50,375 nt of DNA from contig JAIRVG010000081.1 of NCBI GenBank assembly GCA_031253995.1, forward strand, positions 1 to 50,375. The letters are read 5' to 3'. The position numbers were made by a program, and so were the translations under genes. Source of the stretch: Paucimonas sp. GTDB lineage: Bacteria; Pseudomonadota; Gammaproteobacteria; Pseudomonadales; Pseudomonadaceae. Below the pieces are notes generated by a model that made no database searches, was not told the DNA's origin, and worked only from the letters and a program-made list of their open reading frames with translations. Shown in pieces: positions 40,869 through 49,890 of this stretch; the first letter of the stretch is position 1, and each line of letters starts with the position of its first letter.

Positions 40869-43559
40869 CTACTGCAGATACCGCCAAAGCGCATTCGCCA
40901 CCGGCGACGGACCTTTCCCATCCCCGAACAACCGCTGCCCGATCTGCAACCCCAACTGCCGATAGCTCTCGAACTGCGCTTCATCGAAGAATTGGTTCGC
41001 CGTGCTCTCGTTGGGGAAGGTCGGGTTGGCGCCCGCGTAGTTGACCAGGTCCACCGGCAGCCCGGCGATCAGGTTCGGCTTGATCAGCAGGATCCGCGCG
41101 GTCAGCTCGCCGTGCTTGTCGATCACCTTGAACAGCATCGCGCAGCGCCGGTAGTCCGCCTGCCCACGCTCGGCGGCATTCAGCGCGAAATCGCCGACAC
41201 GACCGAAATACGGCGCCAGCACCGGATCGGCGAAGACCCCGGTGTCCTCGCGGATCTCCAGCGCCTGGTCGATCCGCGCCAGGCGGATCAGGTTGGCCAG
41301 GTCGTTGAACTGGTAGGTCGGGTCGGCGCCGCAGTCGCAGGTCACGATCAGTTCGATGTTGCGCCCGTCGCGAATCAGCTCGTAGGTCGCGGTGTTCTCG
41401 AAGTGCCCGCCATCGGACAGGTACTGGAAATCACGATTCAAGCCATGGAACCGCGCGGTCAGCTCCTGGTACAGGTAGTGCTGGGCGGGCAGGGTGCGCT
41501 CGCGCAGGGTGTCGCGGCGCTGGCGGGTGCCGCTCAGGCGTTCGTCATTCGACTGCAGGAAGTCGGCGGGCCACCAGGTGCCCAGGCGCATGTTGGTCAG
41601 GCCCAGGGCCAGCGAGGTGCCGAGGCTGGTCTGCCGGCCGAGGCCGGTGGACACCGCCGCGCCGGAAGTGGCGACCCAGTGCGCCAGGGTCAGCGGCTGG
41701 TACATCTCGCCGGAGTCCGGCTGGGGTGCGCGCTGGCGCGGTTCGCCGTCGAGCAGGTAGCTGACGCTGGCCAGTCCCTCGGCACCGGATGGTGCCAGGC
41801 ACAGCGGCTTGCCCTTGCGGTCGCGCTGCACCAGCTGTTCCGCCGGGTCGACGGTCTGGTTGAGGGTGACGTTGATCAGGTGCACCGGCGCGCAGCCGTT
41901 GTTGGCGTAGTAGTCCTCGATGCCGACATCATCGCCCGGGAGGGTTTCGGCAACGCTCAGCAGGCGCTTGCGCTGGTTGCGGGTGTTGCCGGAGAAACGC
42001 AGGCCGTTGGAGGCGCCCAGGTAGGCCCGGGCCAGGCGCGCGCGATAGAACGCCTGCCACGACGACAGGTTGATGAAGCCGATGAACTTGCCCGACCCCA
42101 AACTGCACACCGCCGCCAGCAGTACCAGCACCGCCAGGCGCGCCCAGCCTTGCGAGTCGGCCACGGCATCGCTGCCGAACCGCACGTACTGCGCCAGCAG
42201 GCCCCAGAACAGCGCCACCAGCATGAAGATCGCCACCCCGGCGAGGCCGGCGATCAGGCTGATCGGCAATTTGCTCAGCCAGCTCGGCGTGGCCTTGTCA
42301 TCGCTGGACAGGGAGGCCTGGCGCACCAGGGCTAACAACAGCGGCAATAGCGCGCCGCCGGACAGCAACGCGCCATGGCCCTCGGCGACACGCTGGAACA
42401 GCCATTCGCTGAGCCAGGGCACCAGGGCGAAGAACACGCTGACCAGGGTGGCGACGATGGCGGTGGCCAGGCGCCGGGTCACCAGGACCCGGTAGGTGCC
42501 CACGCTGTTGTCCCGGGTCAGGGCCTTGTCCGGGTTGATCCGGCCGCTGCCCAGGTAGCTGCACAGCCACAGGCAGTAGACCAGGCCCAGGCCGCAGACC
42601 AGCGCGGACAGCACCAGCAGGGCCCGCAGGCCGCTGTCGATGCCGGGGGCGAGCAGGCCGAGGCCGAGGAAGACCACGGCGGACAGCACGTACAGCCCGG
42701 TCGCCCGATTGAAGGGATGCAGCGAGTCATCGTCGTTGCGCCGGCGATAGACCATCCAGAACGCCAGCATCAACGGCAGCACGGCCAGCAGGACCAGGGC
42801 CGCCGGCATCCACCACAGCGAACCGCACAGCAACTGCGCGACACTCGCCGGCATCGCGCCGCTGGCCGCCGTGCACGCCGGGCTGGCGCCGATCAGCACC
42901 TGGGCCAGGATGGCCAGGGCCAGGGTGCACAGCAGTGGCATGCCGATGACCATGTGCACCGCCAACAGGTTGCGCAGGGACAGGCCGAGAACATAGAAGA
43001 GGTCGCCGGCGCCGCTTGGCGTCAGGTAGCGGCCGTTTTCCCGCAGCCAGGCCAGTGGCGCCGCGCCGACCGGTTGCTGGCGGTAGTCGTCGCTGGTGTG
43101 GATGCGTCCTGGTGGTTCGTAGTCGAGGGTGTCGTAGGCGTCCCGCGCCGCGTCGATCCTGGCCTGCTCGTCCGGACGGCTGTCGCCCTTGTCGAGGACG
43201 CCGCTGTGTTCCCGGCCGCGCAGGCGACCCGGAAGGAACAGGCTGCCGAAGAACGAACCCAGGTAACCGCCACCGCTGACGGTGGACAGGTAGTCGAAGC
43301 GTGGCAGCAGGCGCTCGTCCAGCGCTGGCGGTTGTCCGTCCTCGCGCGCTGGCGCATCCGCTGCCCGTGCGCGGGCCAGGGCCTGGACCACGCCAAGGCA
43401 GAAGGTGGCGCTGCGGATACCGCCACCGGACAAGGCCAGGGCCCAGCGCCCCTTGTCGTTGGCGGGCAATGCCAGCAGCCGCCGGCGTTCGTCGATACGG
43501 GCGTGCTCGGCATCGAATTGCGTGTGTTGCTCGGGTGAAACGCTTTCTTCCCTGTCCAT
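40869..43559 (-). CDS. Patatin-like phospholipase with a multi-helix membrane insertion
   Basis: The 896-residue protein has an oxyanion loop (ALSGGGIRSATFCLGVVQAL, 42-61), the catalytic serine in STVSGGGYLGS (Ser95; the first glycine of GxSxG is Thr93) and the dyad aspartate in YLSDGGHFENTATYELI about 580 residues later. Between them lie roughly eight hydrophobic helices (about residues 195-505) in two blocks. It is therefore probably an integral inner-membrane lipid acyl hydrolase. The start MDREESVSPEQH at 43559 has AAAGGCGG upstream; an in-frame ATG at 43703 adds a non-conserved leader. I see no VgrG or immunity gene next to it, so a type VI effector role is not supported. Confidence 0.88.
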   Translation of the reverse strand: MDREESVSPEQHTQFDAEHARIDERRRLLALPANDKGRWALALSGGGIRSATFCLGVVQALARARAADAPAREDGQPPALDERLLPRFDYLSTVSGGGYLGSFFGSLFLPGRLRGREHSGVLDKGDSRPDEQARIDAARDAYDTLDYEPPGRIHTSDDYRQQPVGAAPLAWLRENGRYLTPSGAGDLFYVLGLSLRNLLAVHMVIGMPLLCTLALAILAQVLIGASPACTAASGAMPASVAQLLCGSLWWMPAALVLLAVLPLMLAFWMVYRRRNDDDSLHPFNRATGLYVLSAVVFLGLGLLAPGIDSGLRALLVLSALVCGLGLVYCLWLCSYLGSGRINPDKALTRDNSVGTYRVLVTRRLATAIVATLVSVFFALVPWLSEWLFQRVAEGHGALLSGGALLPLLLALVRQASLSSDDKATPSWLSKLPISLIAGLAGVAIFMLVALFWGLLAQYVRFGSDAVADSQGWARLAVLVLLAAVCSLGSGKFIGFINLSSWQAFYRARLARAYLGASNGLRFSGNTRNQRKRLLSVAETLPGDDVGIEDYYANNGCAPVHLINVTLNQTVDPAEQLVQRDRKGKPLCLAPSGAEGLASVSYLLDGEPRQRAPQPDSGEMYQPLTLAHWVATSGAAVSTGLGRQTSLGTSLALGLTNMRLGTWWPADFLQSNDERLSGTRQRRDTLRERTLPAQHYLYQELTARFHGLNRDFQYLSDGGHFENTATYELIRDGRNIELIVTCDCGADPTYQFNDLANLIRLARIDQALEIREDTGVFADPVLAPYFGRVGDFALNAAERGQADYRRCAMLFKVIDKHGELTARILLIKPNLIAGLPVDLVNYAGANPTFPNESTANQFFDEAQFESYRQLGLQIGQRLFGDGKGPSPVANALWRYLQ

Positions 43560-43766
43560 GTTCCGCCTTTGTTCGTAAGGGAGGTGAGGGTCCGTGGCGA
43601 GCGAGTGTAGAGCAGGGAAATAGCCAGTTGCCACCAGTGTGAGGCATGTCGCAAAAGGCCTGTACGCAAAGTTTTCGCTGCGTTTCGCCCCGATATCGTG
43701 CAAAAGCTGGGCTATACCTAACCCGCTGGTATTCAGCCAAGGGTTTTTCCAGGAAGGGGAGGACGT

Positions 43767-44444
43767 ATGAAAGTCGCACAGATGATGGGATCGCTTTGCC
43801 TGAGCTCGTTGCTGCTGGCCGGCTGCTCCAGCGGCGGTGGGCTGAGCAAGCCGGACGAGTACTCGGGCTTCCTCAAGGACTACAGCCGGCTCAAGGAGGC
43901 CAGGTCACCGTCCGGCGCGCCGGTGATGCGCTGGATCGATCCGCAACTCAAGCCGGACACCTATCGCAGCGTCTACATCGAGCCGAGCCAGCTGTATCCG
44001 AAACCCCAGCCGACCGCGCAGATCCCGCAGAGTACCCTGCAGGGCATCACCAGCTATTACGACCAGGCGCTCAAGCGCGAGCTGGGCAAGTCCCTGCCGC
44101 TGGCGACCGCGCCCGGGCCTGGGGTGATCGTGGTGCGTCCGGCGATCACGGCGGTGAGCAGCAAGACCGAGGGACTCAAGGCCTATGAGGTGATCCCGGT
44201 GGCCCTGGTGGCGGCGGCGGTGAGCACGGCCTCGGGGATTCGCGACCAGGAAACCGATATCGCCACCGAGGCGGTGTTCATCGACGGTGGCAACAACCAG
44301 GTGGTGGCCCAGGTGGTGCGCAAGGGCAGCGGCAAGCCGCTGGAGAACACCAGCCAGGTGATGAAGCCGGAGGATGTGAAGGCGGTGATCGATGGTTGGG
44401 CGGCGGATCTGCATCAGTCCTATTTGAATCTGAAGAAGAAATAA
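43767..44444 (+). CDS. DUF3313 family lipoprotein
   Basis: The 225-residue protein has a lipoprotein signal with lipobox LLAGC (Cys20) followed by SSGGG. Its mature part, with DEYSGFLKDYSRLKE, RWIDPQLKPDTYRSVYIEP and ITSYYDQALKREL, matches the DUF3313 family of unknown function. AGGAAGGGGAGGA lies just upstream of the ATG. Serine after the lipid cysteine predicts transport to the outer membrane. It is divergent from the patatin-like gene; 43560-43766 holds no gene and no promoter I can define. Confidence 0.88.
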   Translation: MKVAQMMGSLCLSSLLLAGCSSGGGLSKPDEYSGFLKDYSRLKEARSPSGAPVMRWIDPQLKPDTYRSVYIEPSQLYPKPQPTAQIPQSTLQGITSYYDQALKRELGKSLPLATAPGPGVIVVRPAITAVSSKTEGLKAYEVIPVALVAAAVSTASGIRDQETDIATEAVFIDGGNNQVVAQVVRKGSGKPLENTSQVMKPEDVKAVIDGWAADLHQSYLNLKKK

Positions 44445-44477
44445 TTGAATGCTTGGCTCATTGATTTAGCAGGGACG

Positions 44478-44610
44478 GCGTGGGAGCGGATTCATCCGCG
44501 ATTGGGCGCGAAGCGGCCATAAAACCTGAGTCTGCGGTGTGTCAGGAGAACTCGGGATTTAGGTTTTACGACGGCTTCGCCGCCGATCGCGGATGAATCC
44601 GCTCCCACGC
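44478..44610. repeat. REPIN (inverted REP doublet)
   Basis: GCGTGGGAGCGGATTCATCC (from 44478) is repeated in inverted form ending at 44610; at least 25 bases per arm pair perfectly. Each arm has its own small palindrome (GCGGATTCATCCGC). The loop carries the inner arms GGGCGCGAAGCGGCC and GGCTTCGCCGCC. This is a textbook Pseudomonas REPIN. The rest of 44445-44740 holds only the nosP leader. Confidence 0.9.
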
Positions 44611-44740
44611 GACTGCAGTGCTCCCAGGACCCTCTTCTACAACCAATACCACCCCGACCCACTACCCAAGTAGCATTCGGCCCCCTCCCTACGCCCCCTA
44701 AACTGCCGCCATCCATCCCCATCACACGCTGGAGGCTGCA

Positions 44741-45904
44741 ATGCCGCAGTCCAACGCCGAAGGCGTCCGCAGTGCCGTATCCCGAGCAGTCATCGCCGAG
44801 GAGGCCGCCCAGGACCTGGCCCGGCAACTGATGCACCCGCACCTGGGCTTCGTGCTGTTCTTCTGCTCCGCCGAATACGACCTGCCAGCCCTGGCCGAAG
44901 CCCTGCAACAGAGCTTCGGCGGCATCCGCCTGGCCGGTTGCACCAGCGCCGGCGAGATCACCCCGGAAGGCTACGGCCGCGGCTGCATCACCGCCCTGGG
45001 CTTCGACCACCGGCAGTTCTCCATTGCCGGCGAGCTGATCGCGCCGATCCACGATTTCAGCCTGATCGACGCCCAACGCTGCGTCGAACGCCTGATCAAC
45101 GACTGCCGCGGCAACACCCTGGCGCCGATCAAGGGCCACAGCTTCGCCCTGACCCTGCTCGACGGTCTGTCCAGCCGGGAGGAAATGCTCCTCGCCGCGC
45201 TCAACGCCGCCTTGGGCGACATCCCGCATTTCGGCGGCTCGGCCGGCGACGACAACTACCTGCACCATACCCACGTCTACTACGAGGGCGCCTTCCACAG
45301 CAGCGCCGCGGTGGTGCTGCTGGTCAATACCTGGCTGGACTTCGAGGTGTTCACCACCCACCACATCCAGCCGCGCCAGGAAAAACTCGTGGTGACCCGC
45401 GCCGACCGCACCCTGCGCCGGGTCTACGAACTCAATGCCGAGCCCGCCGCCCTGGAGTACGCCAACCTGATCGGCGTGCCGGTGGCCGACATCGACCAGC
45501 GTACCTTCGCCGCCCACCCGCTGGCGGTGCGCATCAACGAGCGCTACTACGTGCGGGCGATCCAGCAGGTGCATGACGACCTCAGCCTGAGCTTCTACTG
45601 CGCGGTGGAGAACGGCATCGTCCTCACCGCCATGCACCCGGGGCCGCTGGTGCCGAACCTCGAAGCGCTGTTCGACGGCCTCTGCGAACGCCTCGGCACG
45701 CTGGTCCTGACCATCGGCTGCGACTGCTTCCTGCGCCGCCTGGAACTGGAGGACCGGCCGGAAAAAGGCCAGGTCGAGGCGATCCTCCGCCAGCACGCGG
45801 TGGTGGGTTTCAACTCCTACGGAGAACAGTTCAATGGCATGCACATCAACCAGACCTTCACCGGCGTTGCCATCGGACGTTCCCGTGCCCGCCGATTCGA
45901 CTGA
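44741..45904 (+). CDS. nosP: FIST-domain nitric-oxide-sensing heme protein NosP
   Basis: The 387-residue cytosolic protein has a FIST N domain (about 25-225; HPHLGFVLFFCSAEYDL, GIRLAGCTSAGEITPEGY, FGGSAGDDNYLHHTHVYY) and a FIST C domain (about 235-375; YVRAIQQVHDDLSLSFYCAVENG, GFNSYGEQFNGMHINQTFTGVAI). The order FIST protein then hybrid kinase equals P. aeruginosa PA1975-PA1976, where NosP binds heme and NO and controls the kinase NahK. GGAGG lies 5 bases before the ATG. A small dyad CTAC-CCAA-GTAG (44663-44674) is in the leader. The 3' end overlaps nahK. Confidence 0.9.
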   Translation: MPQSNAEGVRSAVSRAVIAEEAAQDLARQLMHPHLGFVLFFCSAEYDLPALAEALQQSFGGIRLAGCTSAGEITPEGYGRGCITALGFDHRQFSIAGELIAPIHDFSLIDAQRCVERLINDCRGNTLAPIKGHSFALTLLDGLSSREEMLLAALNAALGDIPHFGGSAGDDNYLHHTHVYYEGAFHSSAAVVLLVNTWLDFEVFTTHHIQPRQEKLVVTRADRTLRRVYELNAEPAALEYANLIGVPVADIDQRTFAAHPLAVRINERYYVRAIQQVHDDLSLSFYCAVENGIVLTAMHPGPLVPNLEALFDGLCERLGTLVLTIGCDCFLRRLELEDRPEKGQVEAILRQHAVVGFNSYGEQFNGMHINQTFTGVAIGRSRARRFD

Positions 45905-48473
45905 CGCCCAGGCGCTGATCGAGCGCCTGCGCCATGAAAACCACAAGCTGGGCCGGATCAACGCGGCCCTGATCGAACGCCTGGAGTCCGGCGCGGCACG
46001 CCCGGACGACTCCTACGCGGCGTTCCAGCATTCGGTGACCCTGGCCGAGCAGGTACGCGAGCGCACCGACGCGCTGAACCAGGCCATGGCCGAGCTCAAG
46101 GCCAGCAACCACCTGCTCAGCGACGCCCGCCTGCGGGCGGAAACCGCGCACCAGTACCTGGTGGACGCCATCGAGAGCATTTCCGACGCCTTCGTGCTGT
46201 TCGACCCGGACCTGCGCATCGTCCTGTTCAACCAGCGCTTCAAGGCGCTGTGGGCCAACAGCCGGATCCGCATCATCAGCGGCATGCACCTGTCGGAAGT
46301 GCGCCGGCTGATGCTGCGCACCGGCCTGTTCACCGAGGAACCGCGCAATACCAGCGAGGAAAACCTGCTCTACCGCCTGCGCGACGGGCGCTGGCTGCAG
46401 GTCAGCGAGCGGCCGACCCAGGGCGGCGGACGGGTGGTGCTGCTGACCGACATCACCGAGGTCAAGCACAGCGAGACCCAGCGCCGCGAGCAGGCGGTGG
46501 CGCAGAAATCCCACCTGCTGCAACGGGCGGTGGACAACCTGTCCCAGGGCGTGGCCATGGTCAACGCCGATGGCGTGCTGGAGCTGTGGAACCGGCGCTT
46601 CCTCGAACTCAGCGGCCTGGCGCCGATCGCCGCGCACCGCCAGTTCGCCGACGTGATCGGCGACAGCGAACTGGCCCTGCTGACTCCCGACAGCCGCGAC
46701 GGCAACGGCCGGCCCCTGCAGGAGCTGGAGCAGCGCCTGTACGACGGGCGCATGCTGGAGATCCGTACCCATCCGCTGCCCACCGGCGGCTTCGTCAACA
46801 CCTTCACCGACATCACCGAGCGCTACCAGCACGCCGAGGCCCTCAGCGAAAGCGAGCGCTGGATCCGCCTGATCACCGACCAGGTGCCGGCGCTGATCGC
46901 CTACCTGAATGCCGACCTGGTCTACGAATTCACCAACAAGGTCTACGAGCAGTGGTACTGCTGGCCTCATGCGGCGATGCTCGGCCAGCGCCTGCGCGAC
47001 GTGCACAGTGCCGAGCATTACCGGCGCCTGGAGACCTACATTGCCCAGGCCCTGGCCGGGGAGAACGTGACCTTCGAGTTCGCCGAGACCAACGCCCACG
47101 GCCAGGAGCGCTACATGCTGCGTTCCTACGTGCCCAATCGCCTGCCCAGCGGCGAGGTGGTGGGGATCTTCGTGCTGATCCGCGACATCACCGAACGCCG
47201 GCGCACCGCCGAGGCCCTGCACCAGGCCTACCAGCACCTGGAACTGCGGGTACGCGAGCGCACCACCGAGCTGACCCAGCTCAACCAGCAGTTGCTGCGC
47301 GAGGTCGACGAACGCCGCCGCGCCGAATCGCGTCTGCGCGACGCCAAGCTGGAGGCGGAGCAGGCCAACCTGTCGAAGACCAAATTCCTCGCTGCGGTCA
47401 GCCATGACCTGCTGCAACCGCTGAATGCCGCGCGGCTGTTCACCAGCGCGCTGCAGGAGCAGAGCGGCAGCCCGGCGCTGGTGCGCAATGTCAGCAACGC
47501 CCTCGACGATGTGGAAAGCCTGCTCGGCACCCTGGTCGATATTTCCAAGCTGGATGCCGGGGTGATCAAGGCCGATGTCGCCACCTTCGCCGTCAGCGAC
47601 CTGCTGGACAACCTCGCTGCCGAATACGCCGCCACCGCCGCCAGCGAGGGCCTGCGCCTGCGTTATGTGCCGAGCCGCCTGCGAGTGCGCAGCGACATCC
47701 AGCTGCTGGCGCGGATCCTGCGCAACCTGCTCAGCAACGCCATTCGCTACACGCCCGAGGGCCGCCTGCTGCTGGGCTGCCGGCGGCGCGGGGGAAGGGT
47801 ATGGATCGAGGTCTGGGACACCGGCATCGGCATTGCCGCGGACAAGCGCGAGGAAATCTTCCAGGAGTTCAAGCGCGGCGACTCCCAGCGTCCCGACCAG
47901 GACCGCGGGCTGGGCCTGGGCCTGGCCATCGTCGAGAAGATCGCCGGGATCCTCGGCCACCGCATCCAGCTGCGCTCGACCCCGGGCAAGGGCTCGGTAT
48001 TCGCCATCGAGGTGCCGCTGAGCCGCCAGGCGCCCCGGCCGCAGGCGGCGCTGCCAGAGCCCTTGCCGCTGGTGGAGCGTCTGCAAGGCGCGAGGATCTG
48101 GGTGCTGGACAACGACGCGGCCATCTGCGCCGGCATGCGCACCTTGCTGGAGCAATGGGGGTGCCGGGTCAGCACGGCGTTGAACGAAGAGGATCTGGCC
48201 GGGCAATTGCCGGCGGACGAGGCGGGGTTGCTGATCGTCGATTACCACCTGGACCACGACCGCAATGGCCTGGAAGCGGTGGCGGCGATCAACGCGCGGC
48301 GGGTTTCACCGCTGCCGGCCCTGATGATCACCGCCAACTACAGCAACGAGCTGAAGCAGCAGGTGCGCGAGCTGGGGCACACCCTGATGCACAAGCCGGT
48401 GCGGCCGATGAAGCTCAAGGCTGCCATCAGCCACCTGCTCGGTACCGAGGTCAGCGCGGCGAACGTCCACTGA
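45885..48473 (+). CDS. nahK: Hybrid sensor histidine kinase NahK (ErcS'-like)
   Basis: The protein (862 residues from GTG 45885) lacks membrane helices. It has an N-terminal coiled coil, three PAS domains (VDAIESISDAFVLFDPDLR; AVDNLSQGVAMVNADG; ITDQVPALIAYLNADL), a second coiled coil, a HisKA domain with phospho-His507 (VSHDLLQPLNAAR), a HATPase domain (NLLSNAIRYTPEG, DTGIGIA, GLGLGLAIVEK) and a receiver domain with Asp786 (LLIVDYHLD). NO-bound NosP regulates NahK autophosphorylation in P. aeruginosa, feeding the HptB/Gac-Rsm network and biofilm control. An ATG at 45834 is also in frame, but GTG 45885 gives a normal 20-base overlap with nosP. Confidence 0.92.
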   Translation: MPADSTDAQALIERLRHENHKLGRINAALIERLESGAARPDDSYAAFQHSVTLAEQVRERTDALNQAMAELKASNHLLSDARLRAETAHQYLVDAIESISDAFVLFDPDLRIVLFNQRFKALWANSRIRIISGMHLSEVRRLMLRTGLFTEEPRNTSEENLLYRLRDGRWLQVSERPTQGGGRVVLLTDITEVKHSETQRREQAVAQKSHLLQRAVDNLSQGVAMVNADGVLELWNRRFLELSGLAPIAAHRQFADVIGDSELALLTPDSRDGNGRPLQELEQRLYDGRMLEIRTHPLPTGGFVNTFTDITERYQHAEALSESERWIRLITDQVPALIAYLNADLVYEFTNKVYEQWYCWPHAAMLGQRLRDVHSAEHYRRLETYIAQALAGENVTFEFAETNAHGQERYMLRSYVPNRLPSGEVVGIFVLIRDITERRRTAEALHQAYQHLELRVRERTTELTQLNQQLLREVDERRRAESRLRDAKLEAEQANLSKTKFLAAVSHDLLQPLNAARLFTSALQEQSGSPALVRNVSNALDDVESLLGTLVDISKLDAGVIKADVATFAVSDLLDNLAAEYAATAASEGLRLRYVPSRLRVRSDIQLLARILRNLLSNAIRYTPEGRLLLGCRRRGGRVWIEVWDTGIGIAADKREEIFQEFKRGDSQRPDQDRGLGLGLAIVEKIAGILGHRIQLRSTPGKGSVFAIEVPLSRQAPRPQAALPEPLPLVERLQGARIWVLDNDAAICAGMRTLLEQWGCRVSTALNEEDLAGQLPADEAGLLIVDYHLDHDRNGLEAVAAINARRVSPLPALMITANYSNELKQQVRELGHTLMHKPVRPMKLKAAISHLLGTEVSAANVH

Positions 48474-49458
48474 CGAAGTGCGCGACATCGTTGAAGCCAT
48501 GGGTCGAGGCGTGGCCCGGGGTCACCAGCGAATCGATGAAGGCTTCGTCCTCGGCGCTGATCTTCACTTCCAGCGCGCCGCCGTAGGTATCCCACTGCGC
48601 CTCGGTGCGCGGGCCGACGATGGCCGAGCTGACCGCCTGGTTGTTCAGCACCCAGGCGATGGCGAATTCCACCATGCCGACGCCCCTGGCCTCGGTGTAG
48701 GCGTGGATCTTCTGGGCGATGGCCAGGGATTCGGCGCGCCATTCCACTTCGAGGATGCGCTTGTCCTGGCGTGCCGCACGGCTGCCGGCTTCCGGTTCGG
48801 CGTTGGGCGCGTACTTGCCGCTTAGCACGCCCCGGGCCAGCGGGCTGAAGGGCACCACGCCGAGGCCGTGGTAGGCGGCGGCGGTCAGCTGTTCGGTTTC
48901 CACCTGGCGGTTGACGATGTTGTACAGCGGCTGGCTGACCACCGGCTTGGGCACGCCGAGGCGCTCGGCCAGGTTGCAGATCTCGGCGATGCGCCAGCCG
49001 CGGAAGTTGGACACGCCCCAATGGCGGATCTTGCCCTGGCGCAGCAGGTCGCCGATGGCCGTGACGGTGATGTCCAGCGGCGTGGCGTGGTCTTCGCGGT
49101 GCAGGTAGTAGATGTCGATGTAGTCGGTGCCCAGGCGGGTCAGGCTGGCCTCGACGGCGTTGAAGATGTGCTTGCGCGACAGGCCGCTGCGGTTCGGCAC
49201 GCCGTCCACCGGGCCGTAGCCGACCTTGGTGGCGAGGACCCAGTCGTGCCGGTTGCGGGCGATGCCTTCGCCGACCAGCTCTTCCGACCGCCCGGCGTTG
49301 TACACGTCCGCCGTATCGATGAAGTTGATGCCCTGGTCCCAGGCCTTGTCGATGATGCGCAGCGAATCATCGCTGCTGGTCTGCTCGCCGAACATCATGC
49401 TGCCCAGGGTCAGGGCGGACACTTGCAGGCCACTGCGGCCCAGAGGACGGTAGATCAT
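48451..49458 (-). CDS. Aldo/keto reductase
   Basis: The 335-residue TIM-barrel oxidoreductase has the complete catalytic tetrad: Asp48 and Tyr53 (FIDTADVYNAG), Lys78 (LATKVGYG) and His120 (IYYLHREDH). NADPH-binding motifs near the end are PFSPLARGVLSGKY and SSAIVGPRTEAQW. It reduces aldehydes or ketones; the substrate is unknown. It is convergent with nahK and the two coding regions overlap by 23 bases at their 3' ends. Confidence 0.92.
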   Translation of the reverse strand: MIYRPLGRSGLQVSALTLGSMMFGEQTSSDDSLRIIDKAWDQGINFIDTADVYNAGRSEELVGEGIARNRHDWVLATKVGYGPVDGVPNRSGLSRKHIFNAVEASLTRLGTDYIDIYYLHREDHATPLDITVTAIGDLLRQGKIRHWGVSNFRGWRIAEICNLAERLGVPKPVVSQPLYNIVNRQVETEQLTAAAYHGLGVVPFSPLARGVLSGKYAPNAEPEAGSRAARQDKRILEVEWRAESLAIAQKIHAYTEARGVGMVEFAIAWVLNNQAVSSAIVGPRTEAQWDTYGGALEVKISAEDEAFIDSLVTPGHASTHGFNDVAHFVSGRSPR

Positions 49459-49890
49459 GAGCGGAAGTCCCTTCGCGGTAGGTGAGGGGACTTTTGTACA
49501 GGGGGAGAAGGTTCACTGGCAAGGTGGATGATCCGCAGCCTTTGTAGATGCGAGCGGGCGTGCTCGTGAAAGCTGGCGGCGCGCTCCCGAAGTCACCAGT
49601 GCGATTAGCAGTCGACAACCCTCTATGTAGGAATTTTCCCAAAGTTATCGGGAAACTTCCTTACGTTGCTTTTGTGGGTCGAAATCAACAAGTCAGATCA
49701 TTTACTGTGCGCGCCTGAAAACGGCTCCGCCCGCGAAGGAAGTTGATATCGACTTGTTGCCAAGTATTTCAATTTATTCCACTTTTACTTCGGGTGTTTG
49801 CAGTCCGTTGTTTCATTAATGAATTCCGCGATCCAACTCGCCTTTATAAGGCGAAAGTTAATTGCTGGATGTTTCATCGAGAACAACAAC
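49459..49890. other. Intergenic leader region upstream of vgrG
   Basis: This 432-bp region becomes AT-rich toward vgrG. It contains an imperfect 12-bp inverted repeat AGGAATTTTCCC / GGGAAACTTCCT (49629-49661) and a perfect 7-bp hairpin TCGCCTT-TAT-AAGGCGA (49838-49854). A GGATG (49867-49871) lies shortly before the vgrG start, an RsmA/CsrA-type motif. No gene was found. No sigma54 promoter match was found. Confidence 0.55.

Noticed and set aside
40869..43559. Patatin-like protein as a type VI lipase effector
   Set aside because: vgrG is 6 kb away behind unrelated genes, no immunity gene is adjacent, and multiple membrane helices argue for a resident membrane enzyme.
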